This document shows, piece after piece, positions 37,046 through 46,064 of a DNA stretch of 64,000 bases; positions within the stretch are counted from its first letter, which is position 1; every line of letters starts with the position of its first letter. A program made the translations under genes and the position numbers. Location of the stretch: positions 620,001 through 684,000 of the forward strand of contig NZ_JAACFS010000001.1 in assembly GCF_029051645.1 (NCBI RefSeq), written 5' to 3'. The notes beneath the pieces were generated by a model. It was given only the letters and a program-made list of their open reading frames with translations. It ran no database searches and was not told the origin of the DNA. The stretch comes from Bradyrhizobium sp. CSA112. Its GTDB lineage: Bacteria > Pseudomonadota > Alphaproteobacteria > Rhizobiales > Xanthobacteraceae.

Positions 37046-38785
37046 TTACTGTCTGAGCGCGAAGACAACCAGGGCTCCAGTGTTCTTCGGCATGCTCTTG
37101 AAGGGCTCGCCAAAGAGCGCGACAAACTCGTCGGCCACCAGGCTGCCCCAGCCCGCCGGTACGGCGATGTACTGCTTGCCACCGGCCATGTAGCTGATGA
37201 TGCCGGCATTATGTCCCATGCCGTTGTTGCGCGACCACAGCTCTTCGCCGGTATCCGCATTGTAGGCGTGCACGATGCCTTCGGAATCCGGCACGAATAC
37301 CAGATTGCCGGCGGTGGCGAGAACGCTGGCGAGCGGCGGTTGCTTGTAGGTGACCTCCCACTTCTTGGCGCCGGTCACTGGATCGCGAGCGCTAAGATGA
37401 CCACGGGCCGGCCCGTCCGGAGGCGGTATAGCCTTGAACGTGGCGCCGAGGTTGAGCTGGGCCATCGGCTCCAGGATCGGTGTGGTCTTCTCGACGGTCA
37501 GCTCCATGCACCACTCCTGCCCGATCCGGTAGAACAGCCCGTTCTTGGGGTTGTAGGCGCCCGAGTTCCAACTGATGCCGCCCATGATCGCCGGGCACAA
37601 TGGCGGGTCCACCTTGCCTTCCGAGAGGTCGCGGCGACCGATCAATTCGCCGGTTTTCGGATCAATACTCTTGACGAAGTTGATGTTCTTTACCAGCGGC
37701 CAGACGTTCTCGATCTTGGCGTTGGAACGATCATAGACGAAGACGTATCCGCTCTTGTTGGCGTGCACGACGAGCTTCTTGCCGCCACGTTCGATCATGA
37801 CGAACTCGCCCACCGAAGAGTCGAAGTCCCAGGCATCGTGCGGCAGCTCCTGATGATAGAACTTGAGCTTGCCGGTATCGGGATCGAGCGCGATGACCGA
37901 TGTCGTGTAGAGATTGTCGCCCGGCCGCGGTCCGCTCTTCTTCCAGTCCGCGCCCGCCCAGTCGTAGAGCGGCGCCGGGTTGGCGGTGCCCCACCACACC
38001 GTATTGGTTTCCGGGTCATAGGTTCCGGGCATCCAGCCGCCGCCGCCGCCGGTCCGCCAGGAGTCGCCGCCCCAGGTCTTCATGGCCTCTTCGGTACCGG
38101 CGACCGTGAAGAACTCCCATTTCTTCTGTCCGGTCTTGCCGTCCACGCCGAAGATCGGTCCGCGATGGGGCCATTCGCCGCCCTGGGCGCCGATGATCAC
38201 CTTGTCCTTCACCACCAGCGGTGCGCCGGTGAAGCCGACGGTCATCTTCTTGGAGTCCAGCAGCTTGGTGTCCCATACCGGCTTGCCGTCCTTCAGGTTG
38301 AGCGCGATCAGGCGCCCATCGACCGTGCCGACGTAGAGATTGCCGTGTCCGATGGCGATGCCGCGGTTGTACGGCGAGTGCGTTTGCTTGGAGACCAGCT
38401 CTTCGTCGAGCTCCGGCGCGTAGGCCCAGATTGTTTTGCCGGTCGCCCCGTCCAGCGCGTAGATACGGCTGTAGGAGCCCGAATAGTACAGCACGCCGTC
38501 AAGGGCCAGCGGCGTTGACTGAATGCCGCGGGTGGCGCGCTCCGGGAAATGCATCCAGGCGACTTCAAGATTCTTGACGTTGCCGGTGTTGATCTGGTCG
38601 AGGCCGCTGTAATGATAGGACTTGTAGGTGCCGTGATAGGTCGGCCAGTCGTTCTGGGCCGCCTCGGCATTCAGGGCCGCGTCTTGGGGCTGCGTCGGCG
38701 CTTGAGCGTGCGCCGGCGAGGCAGTGACCAGGGCAGCCACCGCCAGCGCGGCGCAGCCGGCGAGATATCGCTCATGGAAAGTCAT
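37046..38785 (-). CDS. xoxF: Lanthanide-type PQQ-dependent alcohol dehydrogenase (XoxF-like)
   Basis: A periplasmic quinoprotein of 579 residues with a signal peptide ending near AHAQA and an eight-bladed propeller rich in GxxxW docking motifs (for example GATGKTIWAY). Expected metal and PQQ ligands are E204 (GGEWPHRG), N269 (GTANPAP), the catalytic D320 and the extra D322 in HDAWDFD. That Asp-x-Asp pair marks the lanthanide-using XoxF class. The vicinal Cys-Cys beside PQQ in MxaF and most XoxF is replaced by T135-H136 (KQTHSPYNRG). It is likely to oxidise methanol or another primary alcohol; substrate is not certain. It heads the operon with xoxG and xoxJ. Confidence 0.88.
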   Translation of the reverse strand: MTFHERYLAGCAALAVAALVTASPAHAQAPTQPQDAALNAEAAQNDWPTYHGTYKSYHYSGLDQINTGNVKNLEVAWMHFPERATRGIQSTPLALDGVLYYSGSYSRIYALDGATGKTIWAYAPELDEELVSKQTHSPYNRGIAIGHGNLYVGTVDGRLIALNLKDGKPVWDTKLLDSKKMTVGFTGAPLVVKDKVIIGAQGGEWPHRGPIFGVDGKTGQKKWEFFTVAGTEEAMKTWGGDSWRTGGGGGWMPGTYDPETNTVWWGTANPAPLYDWAGADWKKSGPRPGDNLYTTSVIALDPDTGKLKFYHQELPHDAWDFDSSVGEFVMIERGGKKLVVHANKSGYVFVYDRSNAKIENVWPLVKNINFVKSIDPKTGELIGRRDLSEGKVDPPLCPAIMGGISWNSGAYNPKNGLFYRIGQEWCMELTVEKTTPILEPMAQLNLGATFKAIPPPDGPARGHLSARDPVTGAKKWEVTYKQPPLASVLATAGNLVFVPDSEGIVHAYNADTGEELWSRNNGMGHNAGIISYMAGGKQYIAVPAGWGSLVADEFVALFGEPFKSMPKNTGALVVFALRQ

Positions 38786-39315
38786 CTGTATCCTCCCCTT
38801 GTCGTTTGTTTGTTGGCCGATTTTCGTCGCTTGCAGGATGCTCTGGCGTCAAAGCCTCATAGGGTCAGAAGTTTACGGTCAGGAGTTCGAGATAGATGGC
38901 ATAGGCCGGCGGGACTACCGTCGTGAGGAGACGGCAGCACGTCTGGTCGGCTGAATGAGAATTTGTTGTCGAGAAGGGCGCCATTCAGGGCGGGGCGGCA
39001 CACGCCTTCATGGCCAGGACTTGCCTGCCCCATGCTGCGCCCGGCGATGTCGGTGCGGTGCACCATGACACGTCCCTCGATGCGCGCTCATTAGTTGACC
39101 GGATTGTTGTTTTTTTGTGGAGCGGCGCTAGCTTGCAGCGGCAACCTTGAACTGAAGTCCTGGTCATTCCGGCTACGGCGCGCGGCAGCGCCGGCCGCAC
39201 ATTCGCGCATGCCGCGCTGCAGGACCAAGCGCCTTACGACTTAAGCCGGATATGACGTTATGTCTGAAAGCCGCGACCGCTACGGCGATGGGGCGGCGAG
39301 ATTTGGCGCTGCTTC
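38786..39315. other. Upstream region of the xoxF-like gene
   Basis: About 530 bp with no convincing gene. It should contain the promoter of the leftward PQQ-dehydrogenase operon and the 3' end of the desaturase transcript. A run of seven T (near 39109-39115) is not preceded by a stable stem on that strand. I see no palindrome that stands out. Confidence 0.35.
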
Positions 39316-40386
39316 CTAAAAGTCCCGCGCCCTGATTTCCCGGAACGACACCAAGCGGCGCTGCGCTTCGTCCCATAGCACAAGCCGTACACACCGAAAG
39401 CTCTGCAGCAGCGTTATGCGACCGACGTCGCGCAGTTCAGGGTGATCGCGCAGCACGCGCGGCAGCCGGTAATAGGGAATACGGCTGGAAAGGTGATGCA
39501 CGTGGTGAACACCGATGTTGGCCGTGAACCAGCGTAGCAGCGCCGGCAGTTCGTAATGGGAGCTACCGTGCAGAGCGGCTTGATGCAGGTTCCAGCTCTC
39601 GTCGCGCTCCCAGGTCGTGTGCTCAAATTGGTGCTGCACGTAGAACAGCCATACGCCGGCGGTGGCGGCGAGGAGGATAATCGGAAGGTGCACGAGCAGG
39701 ACCGCCTTGATGCCGATAAACCATGTGAGCGTAGCGACGATGACGGCAATCGCGAGATTGGTTGCCATCGTACTGGCCCAAGGCTGCCAACCATTGCGCA
39801 TGAGGCCGACCGGGAGCCTTTGTTGCAAAAGAAACAGATAGGCTGGTCCGACCCCGAACATGATCAGCGGGTGGCGGTAAAGGCGGTATTTCAGGCGACC
39901 CCACCAGGAAAGGGCGCGGTATTCGCGCACGGTCAGCGTATCGAGATCGCCGGTACCGCGGCGATCGAGGTTGCCGGTGGTGGCATGATGCGTCGCATGC
40001 GAGCGTCGCCAGCAGTCGTAGGGCGTGAGCGTAAGCACGCCAATGACGCGGCCGACCCAGTCATTCGCCAGACGGCTGGCGAAAAAGGTGCCATGACCGC
40101 AGTCGTGCTGGATCATGAACAGGCGTACGAGAAAGCCAGCAGCCGGAATCGCGATAAGTAATGAAGCCCAGGCATGGCCAAGGGAGAACGTGAACCAGGC
40201 CGCGGTCCACAACATGGTGAGCGGCAAAGCTGTGATCGCCAGCTCGGTAATGCTGCGCAGCCGATTTGGGGTGCTGTAGTCGTTCAAAATGCGCTTCCAA
40301 CGCCGCGCATCGAGGACGTCATCGCCGCCACTGGGAGGCCCAAAGCTCTCTTGCCTGTCAGACCACTGCACAGCGCTCTTTTGCAC
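39316..40386 (-). CDS. Membrane fatty acid desaturase
   Basis: A di-iron acyl-lipid desaturase of about 356 residues. The three His boxes are present: HDCGH (in IQHDCGHGTF), HATHH and HVHHL (in GVHHVHHLSSRIPYY). Pairs of membrane segments lie between them. It resembles the delta-12/omega-type bacterial desaturases. No ATG precedes the conserved part. A GTG at 40386 with AAGGA before it gives the best start; the frame is open to 40548. The upstream 450 bp hold a GC-rich palindrome. Confidence 0.85.
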   Translation of the reverse strand: MQKSAVQWSDRQESFGPPSGGDDVLDARRWKRILNDYSTPNRLRSITELAITALPLTMLWTAAWFTFSLGHAWASLLIAIPAAGFLVRLFMIQHDCGHGTFFASRLANDWVGRVIGVLTLTPYDCWRRSHATHHATTGNLDRRGTGDLDTLTVREYRALSWWGRLKYRLYRHPLIMFGVGPAYLFLLQQRLPVGLMRNGWQPWASTMATNLAIAVIVATLTWFIGIKAVLLVHLPIILLAATAGVWLFYVQHQFEHTTWERDESWNLHQAALHGSSHYELPALLRWFTANIGVHHVHHLSSRIPYYRLPRVLRDHPELRDVGRITLLQSFRCVRLVLWDEAQRRLVSFREIRARDF

Positions 40387-40836
40387 GGAGATATTCCTTC
40401 TGACTGTGCACGGAAGATCGAAGCACCGATGGATCGGCACCTTCGTCGGTTGATCGATTTTTTGGAGAAGGGTCTGAAACGTGCGCGCCTGCGAGTAGCG
40501 CAAGGCAAAGCGGCCCAGTCTTTCGGCCAAGTGTCGACAGCCCGACATATGGACACGAATGGGGATGACGTCAAGGACTCCAACCCCGTGTGTTACCGGG
40601 GGGTTCCCCTAGGGGCATTTTTGGACGTGAGCGGTTGGCGGATGAAGTCCGCTTTGCCCCCGGTCAACAGACATCGCCGGCGCGGCCCTTCACTTCCCGA
40701 AAGGTGGTCAATTTCTGACCTTCAGGCGCATCTCTGAGAGGTCACCCCTCCGCCGTTTATGGGCAATAGCGTCATCTCGTCCTGCGCTGTCGATCGTGCT
40801 CAGGCGCGTTGAGCGCCTTCACAGGCGCGAAAGCTT
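40387..40836. other. Upstream region of the desaturase gene
   Basis: A 450-bp gap without a gene. CCCCTAGGGG, a perfect 10-bp palindrome, lies at 40606-40615, next to GTTACCGGGGGG (40592-40603), about 220 bp upstream of the desaturase start. Its position suggests a regulatory site, but I can name no regulator. Confidence 0.35.
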
Positions 40837-41868
40837 CTACCGTTGGTTCCGCGCCTGGCGAATGCCGAAGGGGTCTTCGCGGCGAGCGAGGTTTCGATAA
40901 GTGGTTAGGTCGTCCTCTTGGAACGCGGGCCCCTCGCCACGTCGGCCAACAGAGCCCGTGCTTGGTCCCAAAGGCAGCGAGGTGCCAACGCCCGCATAAA
41001 GGTAGCGATCACCGAACGCCTGCTTCAACGCCGCGAAGGTCGGCTCACCAGTGCAGTGGCCCGGAGCTATGTTTTCAACCTTGAACGTATCCTTGAGCGC
41101 TGCCACGGATTTGGAGATGACGTCGTCCGCTGCGACGACGAGATGGAAGCCGCCGGCGATCAGACGAATTTTGGGACTGATGGCCGTCGCCGCCTCGACG
41201 ATTTTTTCGACCCCCGGGTGCGCGCAGCCGACCACGAGCACTACACCGTCCGAAGTGTTGACAGCCAGGGACAACTCCTTGAGCTCCCTCGTGCCAGGGG
41301 CATCGGATACCAGTGCTATCAAGGTAATGCCTGGGGCGATTTCGGTAGTCTTGTCTATCAGCTCGATGTTGGCGCCCTGCCAGGCGGTGCCGAACTTCAT
41401 GACTTCCGGCGGCCTGCCGTCGTAGTAGCGCATCTCGGGCGGCAAAGTCTCATCCTTGCGGTAGAAGCTCGATGGCAGCGACGAGCCGTAAATGCCGAAT
41501 CCTTCCCTGGGTGCGTAGATCTTCACCGTCGGATTCACGCTTAGAACATAGTTCAGGCCGGCCATGTGGTCGGAGTGGCGGTGCGACAGGACGACGAAAT
41601 CGATGTTGGTGAGGTCAATACCCTTCGCCTTGACGTTAGCTGCGAAGATATCTGGATCGTTGCCTGTGTCGAATAGAATTCGTTTACCGGCAACCTCCAC
41701 GAGCGCGGAGAAGCCCCAATCCTTCTTCATCGCGGCATCGGTGCCGAATGCGTCGTAAAGGATGGTGATCTGGCTGTTGGGCTCAGCCTCGGCCGTTGTA
41801 GCAGGGGCAAACATGGCAGCGGCACCGCCAAGTGCGGCCGCAAAGAACAATGCTGCACGAAGTTTCAT
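40837..41868 (-). CDS. Exported MBL-fold metallo-hydrolase
   Basis: A 343-residue metallo-beta-lactamase-fold protein with a signal peptide (MKLRAALFFAAALGGAAAMFA to about TTAEA). The metal motif HxHxDH is intact in VLSHRHSDHMAGL. It resembles the COG1237 group, which includes a methanopterin-pathway beta-ribofuranosylaminobenzene 5'-phosphate synthase-like enzyme, and the pattern FDTGNDP fits this family. Secretion makes a hydrolase role on an extracytoplasmic ester more likely, but substrate is unknown. The final 40 residues (after SLPLGPS) look variable. Confidence 0.84.
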   Translation of the reverse strand: MKLRAALFFAAALGGAAAMFAPATTAEAEPNSQITILYDAFGTDAAMKKDWGFSALVEVAGKRILFDTGNDPDIFAANVKAKGIDLTNIDFVVLSHRHSDHMAGLNYVLSVNPTVKIYAPREGFGIYGSSLPSSFYRKDETLPPEMRYYDGRPPEVMKFGTAWQGANIELIDKTTEIAPGITLIALVSDAPGTRELKELSLAVNTSDGVVLVVGCAHPGVEKIVEAATAISPKIRLIAGGFHLVVAADDVISKSVAALKDTFKVENIAPGHCTGEPTFAALKQAFGDRYLYAGVGTSLPLGPSTGSVGRRGEGPAFQEDDLTTYRNLARREDPFGIRQARNQR

Positions 41869-42216
41869 GGAAGCTCTCCTTCTTTGAGAACACCCCTTGA
41901 GTTTGCTTATCGGAACGTCAAGCCACTTCGCGATGGGGCTGCTGCACTAAGCTCGGCACCACGCGGACGATATTTTGATCTATGAAGCTTGTTTGATCAG
42001 CCGGTCGCCGTTGCACGCGCCATTCGGGAATTTATCGCAAGGCGCTTTGGCCGCTGATCAGCGCACGCATGAGTACGCCCTATTTTCGGAAGTGTCACGA
42101 CAAAGTCGCGACGCAAGGCAGAGCGCGCTTGCCCTCAGCTGTGGGTGATATAATGCATAGCGAAGAAAGAGCCTTCTGAAGGAACGATGTCCGCTTCGGG
42201 TGCCAACACCAAAATC
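41869..42216. other. Intergenic region between MBL and SnoaL-like genes
   Basis: 348 bp with no gene, palindrome or repeat that I can support. It should contain the MBL gene promoter (leftward), and it follows the SnoaL-like gene. Confidence 0.35.
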
Positions 42217-42588
42217 TCAATCAACGATTTTCCAGTACGAGTCCTTGCGGATCACCTTGCCATTGCGGAACGTATAGAAGTCACAGCCTTGGACCTCCTT
42301 TTTCGCACCCTCGCGTGTGGTGCCTGTGAGGGTCCATTTTGAGATGCCGGTATCGGCAGCCGCATCCACAAAATGTTCATCGTTGTCGTAGCGGACATCG
42401 GGCAAGCCTTCAAAGCGTGTCGCCAGCGCTTCTCGTACATTCCCCTTGCCCTCGAAACGGGAGCCCCAGGGCCTGCTTCCCCTCGGCATCTCCAAGACGC
42501 AATCGTCAGAAAAGCATGCCATGATGCGATCAAGATCGTGCGCGTTGAAGGCTTCACATAGCTCCTTCAGTGCGGCTCGAATGTCCAT
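42217..42588 (-). CDS. SnoaL/NTF2-like protein
   Basis: A 123-residue protein of the nuclear transport factor 2-like fold. The start MDIRAALKELCEAFNAHDLDRIMACFSDDCV and the end FYTFRNGKVIRKDSYWKIVD are typical of SnoaL-like polyketide-cyclase relatives. The cavity-lined fold binds small ligands; no function can be given. The ATG at 42588 has GGAG before it. A frame open to 42723 adds only non-conserved residues. Directly upstream is a perfect tandem duplication of 20 bp. Confidence 0.8.
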   Translation of the reverse strand: MDIRAALKELCEAFNAHDLDRIMACFSDDCVLEMPRGSRPWGSRFEGKGNVREALATRFEGLPDVRYDNDEHFVDAAADTGISKWTLTGTTREGAKKEVQGCDFYTFRNGKVIRKDSYWKIVD

Positions 42589-42599
42589 TTGCCGTCTCC

Positions 42600-42639
42600 A
42601 TTCCAGTTGATATATTTTCATTCCAGTTGATATATTTTC
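42600..42639. repeat. Perfect 20-bp tandem duplication before the SnoaL-like gene
   Basis: ATTCCAGTTGATATATTTTC occurs twice in a row (42600-42619 and 42620-42639). On the minus strand it lies just upstream of the ribosome site of the SnoaL-like gene, so it may double a promoter or operator element. Each unit contains a GATATAT core. Confidence 0.75.
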
Positions 42640-42743
42640 GCGTGCGTTCGACGGACCGAAGTGAGCCATTCGCCGCGCGTGAGGGCGATCAACCACTTCC
42701 AGTCTATTCCGGTTAGCGAACATTCGCAGGATAAGTTGCGTGA

Positions 42744-42769
42744 AAGCCCCGGATTCGCATCCGGGGCTT
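42744..42769 (-). terminator. Hairpin after the haloperoxidase-like gene
   Basis: An 11-bp perfect stem AAGCCCCGGAT/ATCCGGGGCTT with loop TCGC lies 24 bp beyond the haloperoxidase stop. On the minus strand it is followed by only three T, so it is a weak-tailed terminator. Confidence 0.6.
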
Positions 42770-42792
42770 CGCGCGCGATCGGGCTCAAGCGC

Positions 42793-44031
42793 TCAACGCG
42801 TTGGCTTGAGCGTATTCTCGATCATATAGGCCGCAACCTTTCGGCCCACATCCTCGCTGGTGCGGATTGCGAATCTGTAGTGCACGCCGCCCCAGACGCG
42901 GACATTCTTCTGCTCCTCGGCCATATCGGCCAGGCTGGCGAACTGCCGCGTTCGCTTCGCATCCCGCACATCAGATGCCGTGAAAGGAATGGCCTTCACG
43001 GGACCGAACACCGATTCCAGAACTGCCGACGCAATCGTTGCGTTGATCGTCGCCTGCGAGGGGTATTCGGGATGCATCGGCGTCGGGTTGAACGAGGTCC
43101 AGCCGGCATCGCGCGCGGTGGCCTCGTTGCCGTCCTGGTCGCCATTGCGGATTGCGGTGACCGGTCGCCAGAGATTGTAGGTGTATTTTGCGTCCCAATT
43201 GACGATGTAGGCGTTCGCCAGACTCATGTTGAGCAGCGCGAACAGTCGGGCACATTCGGCGAGCGGCATCTCCTGCTTCATGGCGAGCTCGCGCGCCGCC
43301 GCCTGCCATGCCGGACCAAAATTAATGTTGCCCCAGAAGCTGACCGCCTCGGTCTGCTCAGCGGTACGCGCCATGCTTTTGGTGCCGCCGAGGCTCTTGA
43401 CCTCGTTGTAGTCCCGGGCCCACTCGGCGCTCGACAGTGCCGGCGGCGGGCCGGGCCGGAACTGGTCGGCACTCCCAAACACCCATGGCTTCGCATGCGC
43501 ATATTGCTCCAGCATCGGCAGCGTGGTCGGCACATATAGCCCCGGGGCAGTGTGCGGCCGGTAAGTGTCGGGAGCGTTGGTGCGGTCGTTTGCGCGGTCG
43601 GCCTGTACCGCGTCGGCGACCGCCATACCCAGCTTGATGCCTTCGTCCTTGGCAGACCCGTCAGGGATCGCCTTGAGCGATGCCGCGTAGGCCTCTTCGA
43701 TCTTGTCTTTCTTTGCCGGATAGGTCTGAACAAGGATCTGCCGTGCGGCCGCCGCGGCCGCGGCTTCGGCCGACGCGTCCGGAGCAGCCGGAACGGTCGC
43801 GACTACGCGGGTGTAGCGGTTATGCACGGTATTGATCGCATCCGACATCGCAACATGCACCATGGCCAGGGTGCGCAGTTTGGGGTTGTTGCCGATGTCG
43901 CTGGACACCAGGGTACTGGTGGTCACGTTCCAGTCAGTGACGACATCGGCGCGCGCTGATGCGCTGAGCAGCGCAGCAGCGATGATGCCCGGCAGCAAGG
44001 TAGCTGCCGACATTCCTGATACGGATTTCAT
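42793..44031 (-). CDS. Exported vanadium haloperoxidase-like (PAP2-fold) protein
   Basis: A 412-residue protein with a signal peptide (MKSVSGMSAATLLPGIIAAALL to about SARAD). The C-terminal half matches vanadium-dependent haloperoxidases and related PAP2 phosphatases. The Lys-x6-Arg-Pro motif is in KYTYNLWRPVTAI, the Ser in HPEYPSQAT, and the His in WGGVHYRFAIRTSEDVG. Halogenating activity cannot be inferred, since non-halogenating phosphatase relatives share these residues. The ATG at 44031 has GGAG nearby. It is divergent from the cyclase gene. Confidence 0.82.
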   Translation of the reverse strand: MKSVSGMSAATLLPGIIAAALLSASARADVVTDWNVTTSTLVSSDIGNNPKLRTLAMVHVAMSDAINTVHNRYTRVVATVPAAPDASAEAAAAAAARQILVQTYPAKKDKIEEAYAASLKAIPDGSAKDEGIKLGMAVADAVQADRANDRTNAPDTYRPHTAPGLYVPTTLPMLEQYAHAKPWVFGSADQFRPGPPPALSSAEWARDYNEVKSLGGTKSMARTAEQTEAVSFWGNINFGPAWQAAARELAMKQEMPLAECARLFALLNMSLANAYIVNWDAKYTYNLWRPVTAIRNGDQDGNEATARDAGWTSFNPTPMHPEYPSQATINATIASAVLESVFGPVKAIPFTASDVRDAKRTRQFASLADMAEEQKNVRVWGGVHYRFAIRTSEDVGRKVAAYMIENTLKPTR

Positions 44032-44301
44032 CGGAAGACTCCGTTTTGCCGCCCACGCGATGGTGTGTTGTTTCACGCCAGGTGGGCATGGGCATTTTAA
44101 TCCTCGTTGTCGCGCCCTGATGTGAACTGGCTCACCTGTGGTGCGAGACATCCGAGCCAGCTATCGGCTTTTGCCGCACGTGAACCATCCGCGTGCGACG
44201 GAATCGGTCGGACGGCCCGATCGACAATCTCGTTGATCCCACCGGCAGCTCAGGCCTAGACTGGGCAAGCTGAGCTATCCATGTCGTTCCAGGAGGATTC
44301 C

Positions 44302-45348
44302 ATGAAGGTAGTTTCGCGATTCCTGCTCGCCGTGATCGTTCTCGCATTCGCCGCCGGCAACGGCTATGCGCAGGACGGTGGCATGAAGAAGTGGTCAAAA
44401 GGAAAAGGGTGGGGCTGGGTCTGGGGCCCTCAAGACGAGGTCGGAAACCTCAACGAGATGACCGATGCATCACGTTTGGCCGCCTTGAAGCTCGTGACGC
44501 AGGGTAAGGTCTACGATCTCGGCCTTCCGTACGACCGCTATTCATACAAATGGCCCGGCCACAGCCCGGGAGAAATCATGAGCTTCCGATCGCCTGCCGG
44601 CGTGAGGAGCCAGAAGGATCTATCGTTCACCACGCCGGAGGGCGGCAATACGGGCCTCACAGCCTGGCATAGCAACGCGATCTTCATGAACGATAATGTG
44701 GCGACCCAGATTGATGGACTCGGCCACATCACGCACGGACCGAAGAACGAATTTTACAATGGTTTCACGTCCGACGAGTGGGGCGGCGACTTCGGCGTTC
44801 GCAAGGCCGACGTGACGACGATCCCGCCGATCGTCGCCCGGGGCGTGTTGGTCGACGTTGCGGGCTTCAAGAACATGGAGGCCCTTCCGTCTGCCTACGA
44901 GATCACTGTCGCTGATATCGAGGGCGCGTTGAAGGCGCAGAACGTCGACGTTACCCCGGGCACAGTCGTTCTGCTGCGCACGGGAACCGCGCGCTACTGG
45001 GGCGAGAACGGCCGCGACCACGCCAAGATCGGCCAGCACGATTCAGCAGGCATCGGCCTGACAGCCGCAAAGTGGCTCGTCGAGGAGAAGGGCGCGCTTG
45101 TGCTCGGTTCCGATACGTCGGGGCTCGAATATGGGCCGCCGAAGCCGGCCGACTCTCAGGCCGTTGGCGGCAGCTTCATCCCGGTCCACGTCTATCTGCT
45201 GGTCCAGCAGGGCGTCCACATCCTGGAGTTCAACAACCTCGAGCGGCTCGCTGCAGATCGGGTCTACGAGTTCGCCTATATCCTGACCACAAACGCCATC
45301 CGCGGCACCGTGGCCGGCACGACGCTGCGGCCGCTCGCGCTCCGTTAG
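44302..45348 (+). CDS. Exported cyclase / kynurenine formamidase-like hydrolase
   Basis: A 348-residue protein of the cyclase family (PF04199 type). The signal peptide runs to about GNGYA. The metal-binding region is QIDGLGHITHG, a variant of the HxGTHxDxPxH motif seen in the formamidase branch. Later blocks include TPGTVVLLRTG and LVLGSDTSGLEYG. The ATG at 44302 follows AGGAGG at 6-7 nt. Periplasmic location and the neighbours suggest detoxification or cell-surface chemistry. The substrate is unknown. Confidence 0.83.
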   Translation: MKVVSRFLLAVIVLAFAAGNGYAQDGGMKKWSKGKGWGWVWGPQDEVGNLNEMTDASRLAALKLVTQGKVYDLGLPYDRYSYKWPGHSPGEIMSFRSPAGVRSQKDLSFTTPEGGNTGLTAWHSNAIFMNDNVATQIDGLGHITHGPKNEFYNGFTSDEWGGDFGVRKADVTTIPPIVARGVLVDVAGFKNMEALPSAYEITVADIEGALKAQNVDVTPGTVVLLRTGTARYWGENGRDHAKIGQHDSAGIGLTAAKWLVEEKGALVLGSDTSGLEYGPPKPADSQAVGGSFIPVHVYLLVQQGVHILEFNNLERLAADRVYEFAYILTTNAIRGTVAGTTLRPLALR

Positions 45349-45453
45349 TCGAACGTAGCGATTGGCGACCGGGCGACCTATCAGATTTGAATTCTCTCAA
45401 TAGCGGCCAGCCTCGCCGGTTCGGCAGGTCCGTTTGACGCGAGGCAGATAACG

Positions 45454-45903
45454 ATGGGCGTCGTTTACCGCCCGGCGATGCGCAACGACGCGAACCGTCT
45501 CTGCGACATTCGACGGCGATCGATCCTTGAACTTGCGCCGCCAACGATGACCATCGCCGAGGCGCAGACTTGGGCGGCGAAGCTCACGCCATCCGGCATG
45601 GAGCGGAAGCTGCGTGAGCTGGAAGTATGGGTTGCCGAACGGAGCGGCATCGTCGCGGGGTGGGGGGCCATTTCCGGTGACAGGCTGGAAGGCCTGTACA
45701 CGGCGCCGGAATGTGCCGGGCAGGGCGTAGGTGCCGGATTGCTCGATAGGCTCGAAGGGCTGATGCGCGAACGGCAGTTCCCTCTGGTGTACGCAGAGGC
45801 AAGCTCAAACGCGCGCAGCTTTTACCTTCGTCGAGGCTACCGGGCGGCCGGCCATCAAACGCCGGCAGGCGCCTGGCCCATAGCGAAAGAACTTCTGACC
45901 TGA
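45454..45903 (+). CDS. GNAT family N-acetyltransferase
   Basis: A 149-residue acetyltransferase. The acetyl-CoA loop appears as YTAPECAGQGVGAGLLDRLE, and the C-terminal motif as NARSFYLRRGYRAAGHQ. It starts MGVVYRPAMRNDANRL. The substrate is not predictable. It stands alone between the cyclase and the rhodanese gene. Confidence 0.87.
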   Translation: MGVVYRPAMRNDANRLCDIRRRSILELAPPTMTIAEAQTWAAKLTPSGMERKLRELEVWVAERSGIVAGWGAISGDRLEGLYTAPECAGQGVGAGLLDRLEGLMRERQFPLVYAEASSNARSFYLRRGYRAAGHQTPAGAWPIAKELLT

Positions 45904-46064
45904 AAAACAGGGCGGAAAGAGGATAAGAGCGCGGGGCTGCAGCGCGTTTTGACGGCCGTTTAAACCGTTCACGGCGCTTGATTTTCGTCCCGCGAGGGGC
46001 GACTTTGGCGCCCGCTTGGCGGGGGCCTATCGGAGCCCTCGCAGCGGCTTGTCAGGAGGATTGC

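Noticed and set aside
37211..38518. 435-codon frame antisense to the XoxF-like gene
   Set aside because: The XoxF-like protein has all the expected ligands on the other strand; this frame is repetitive in Arg, Val and His with no domain.
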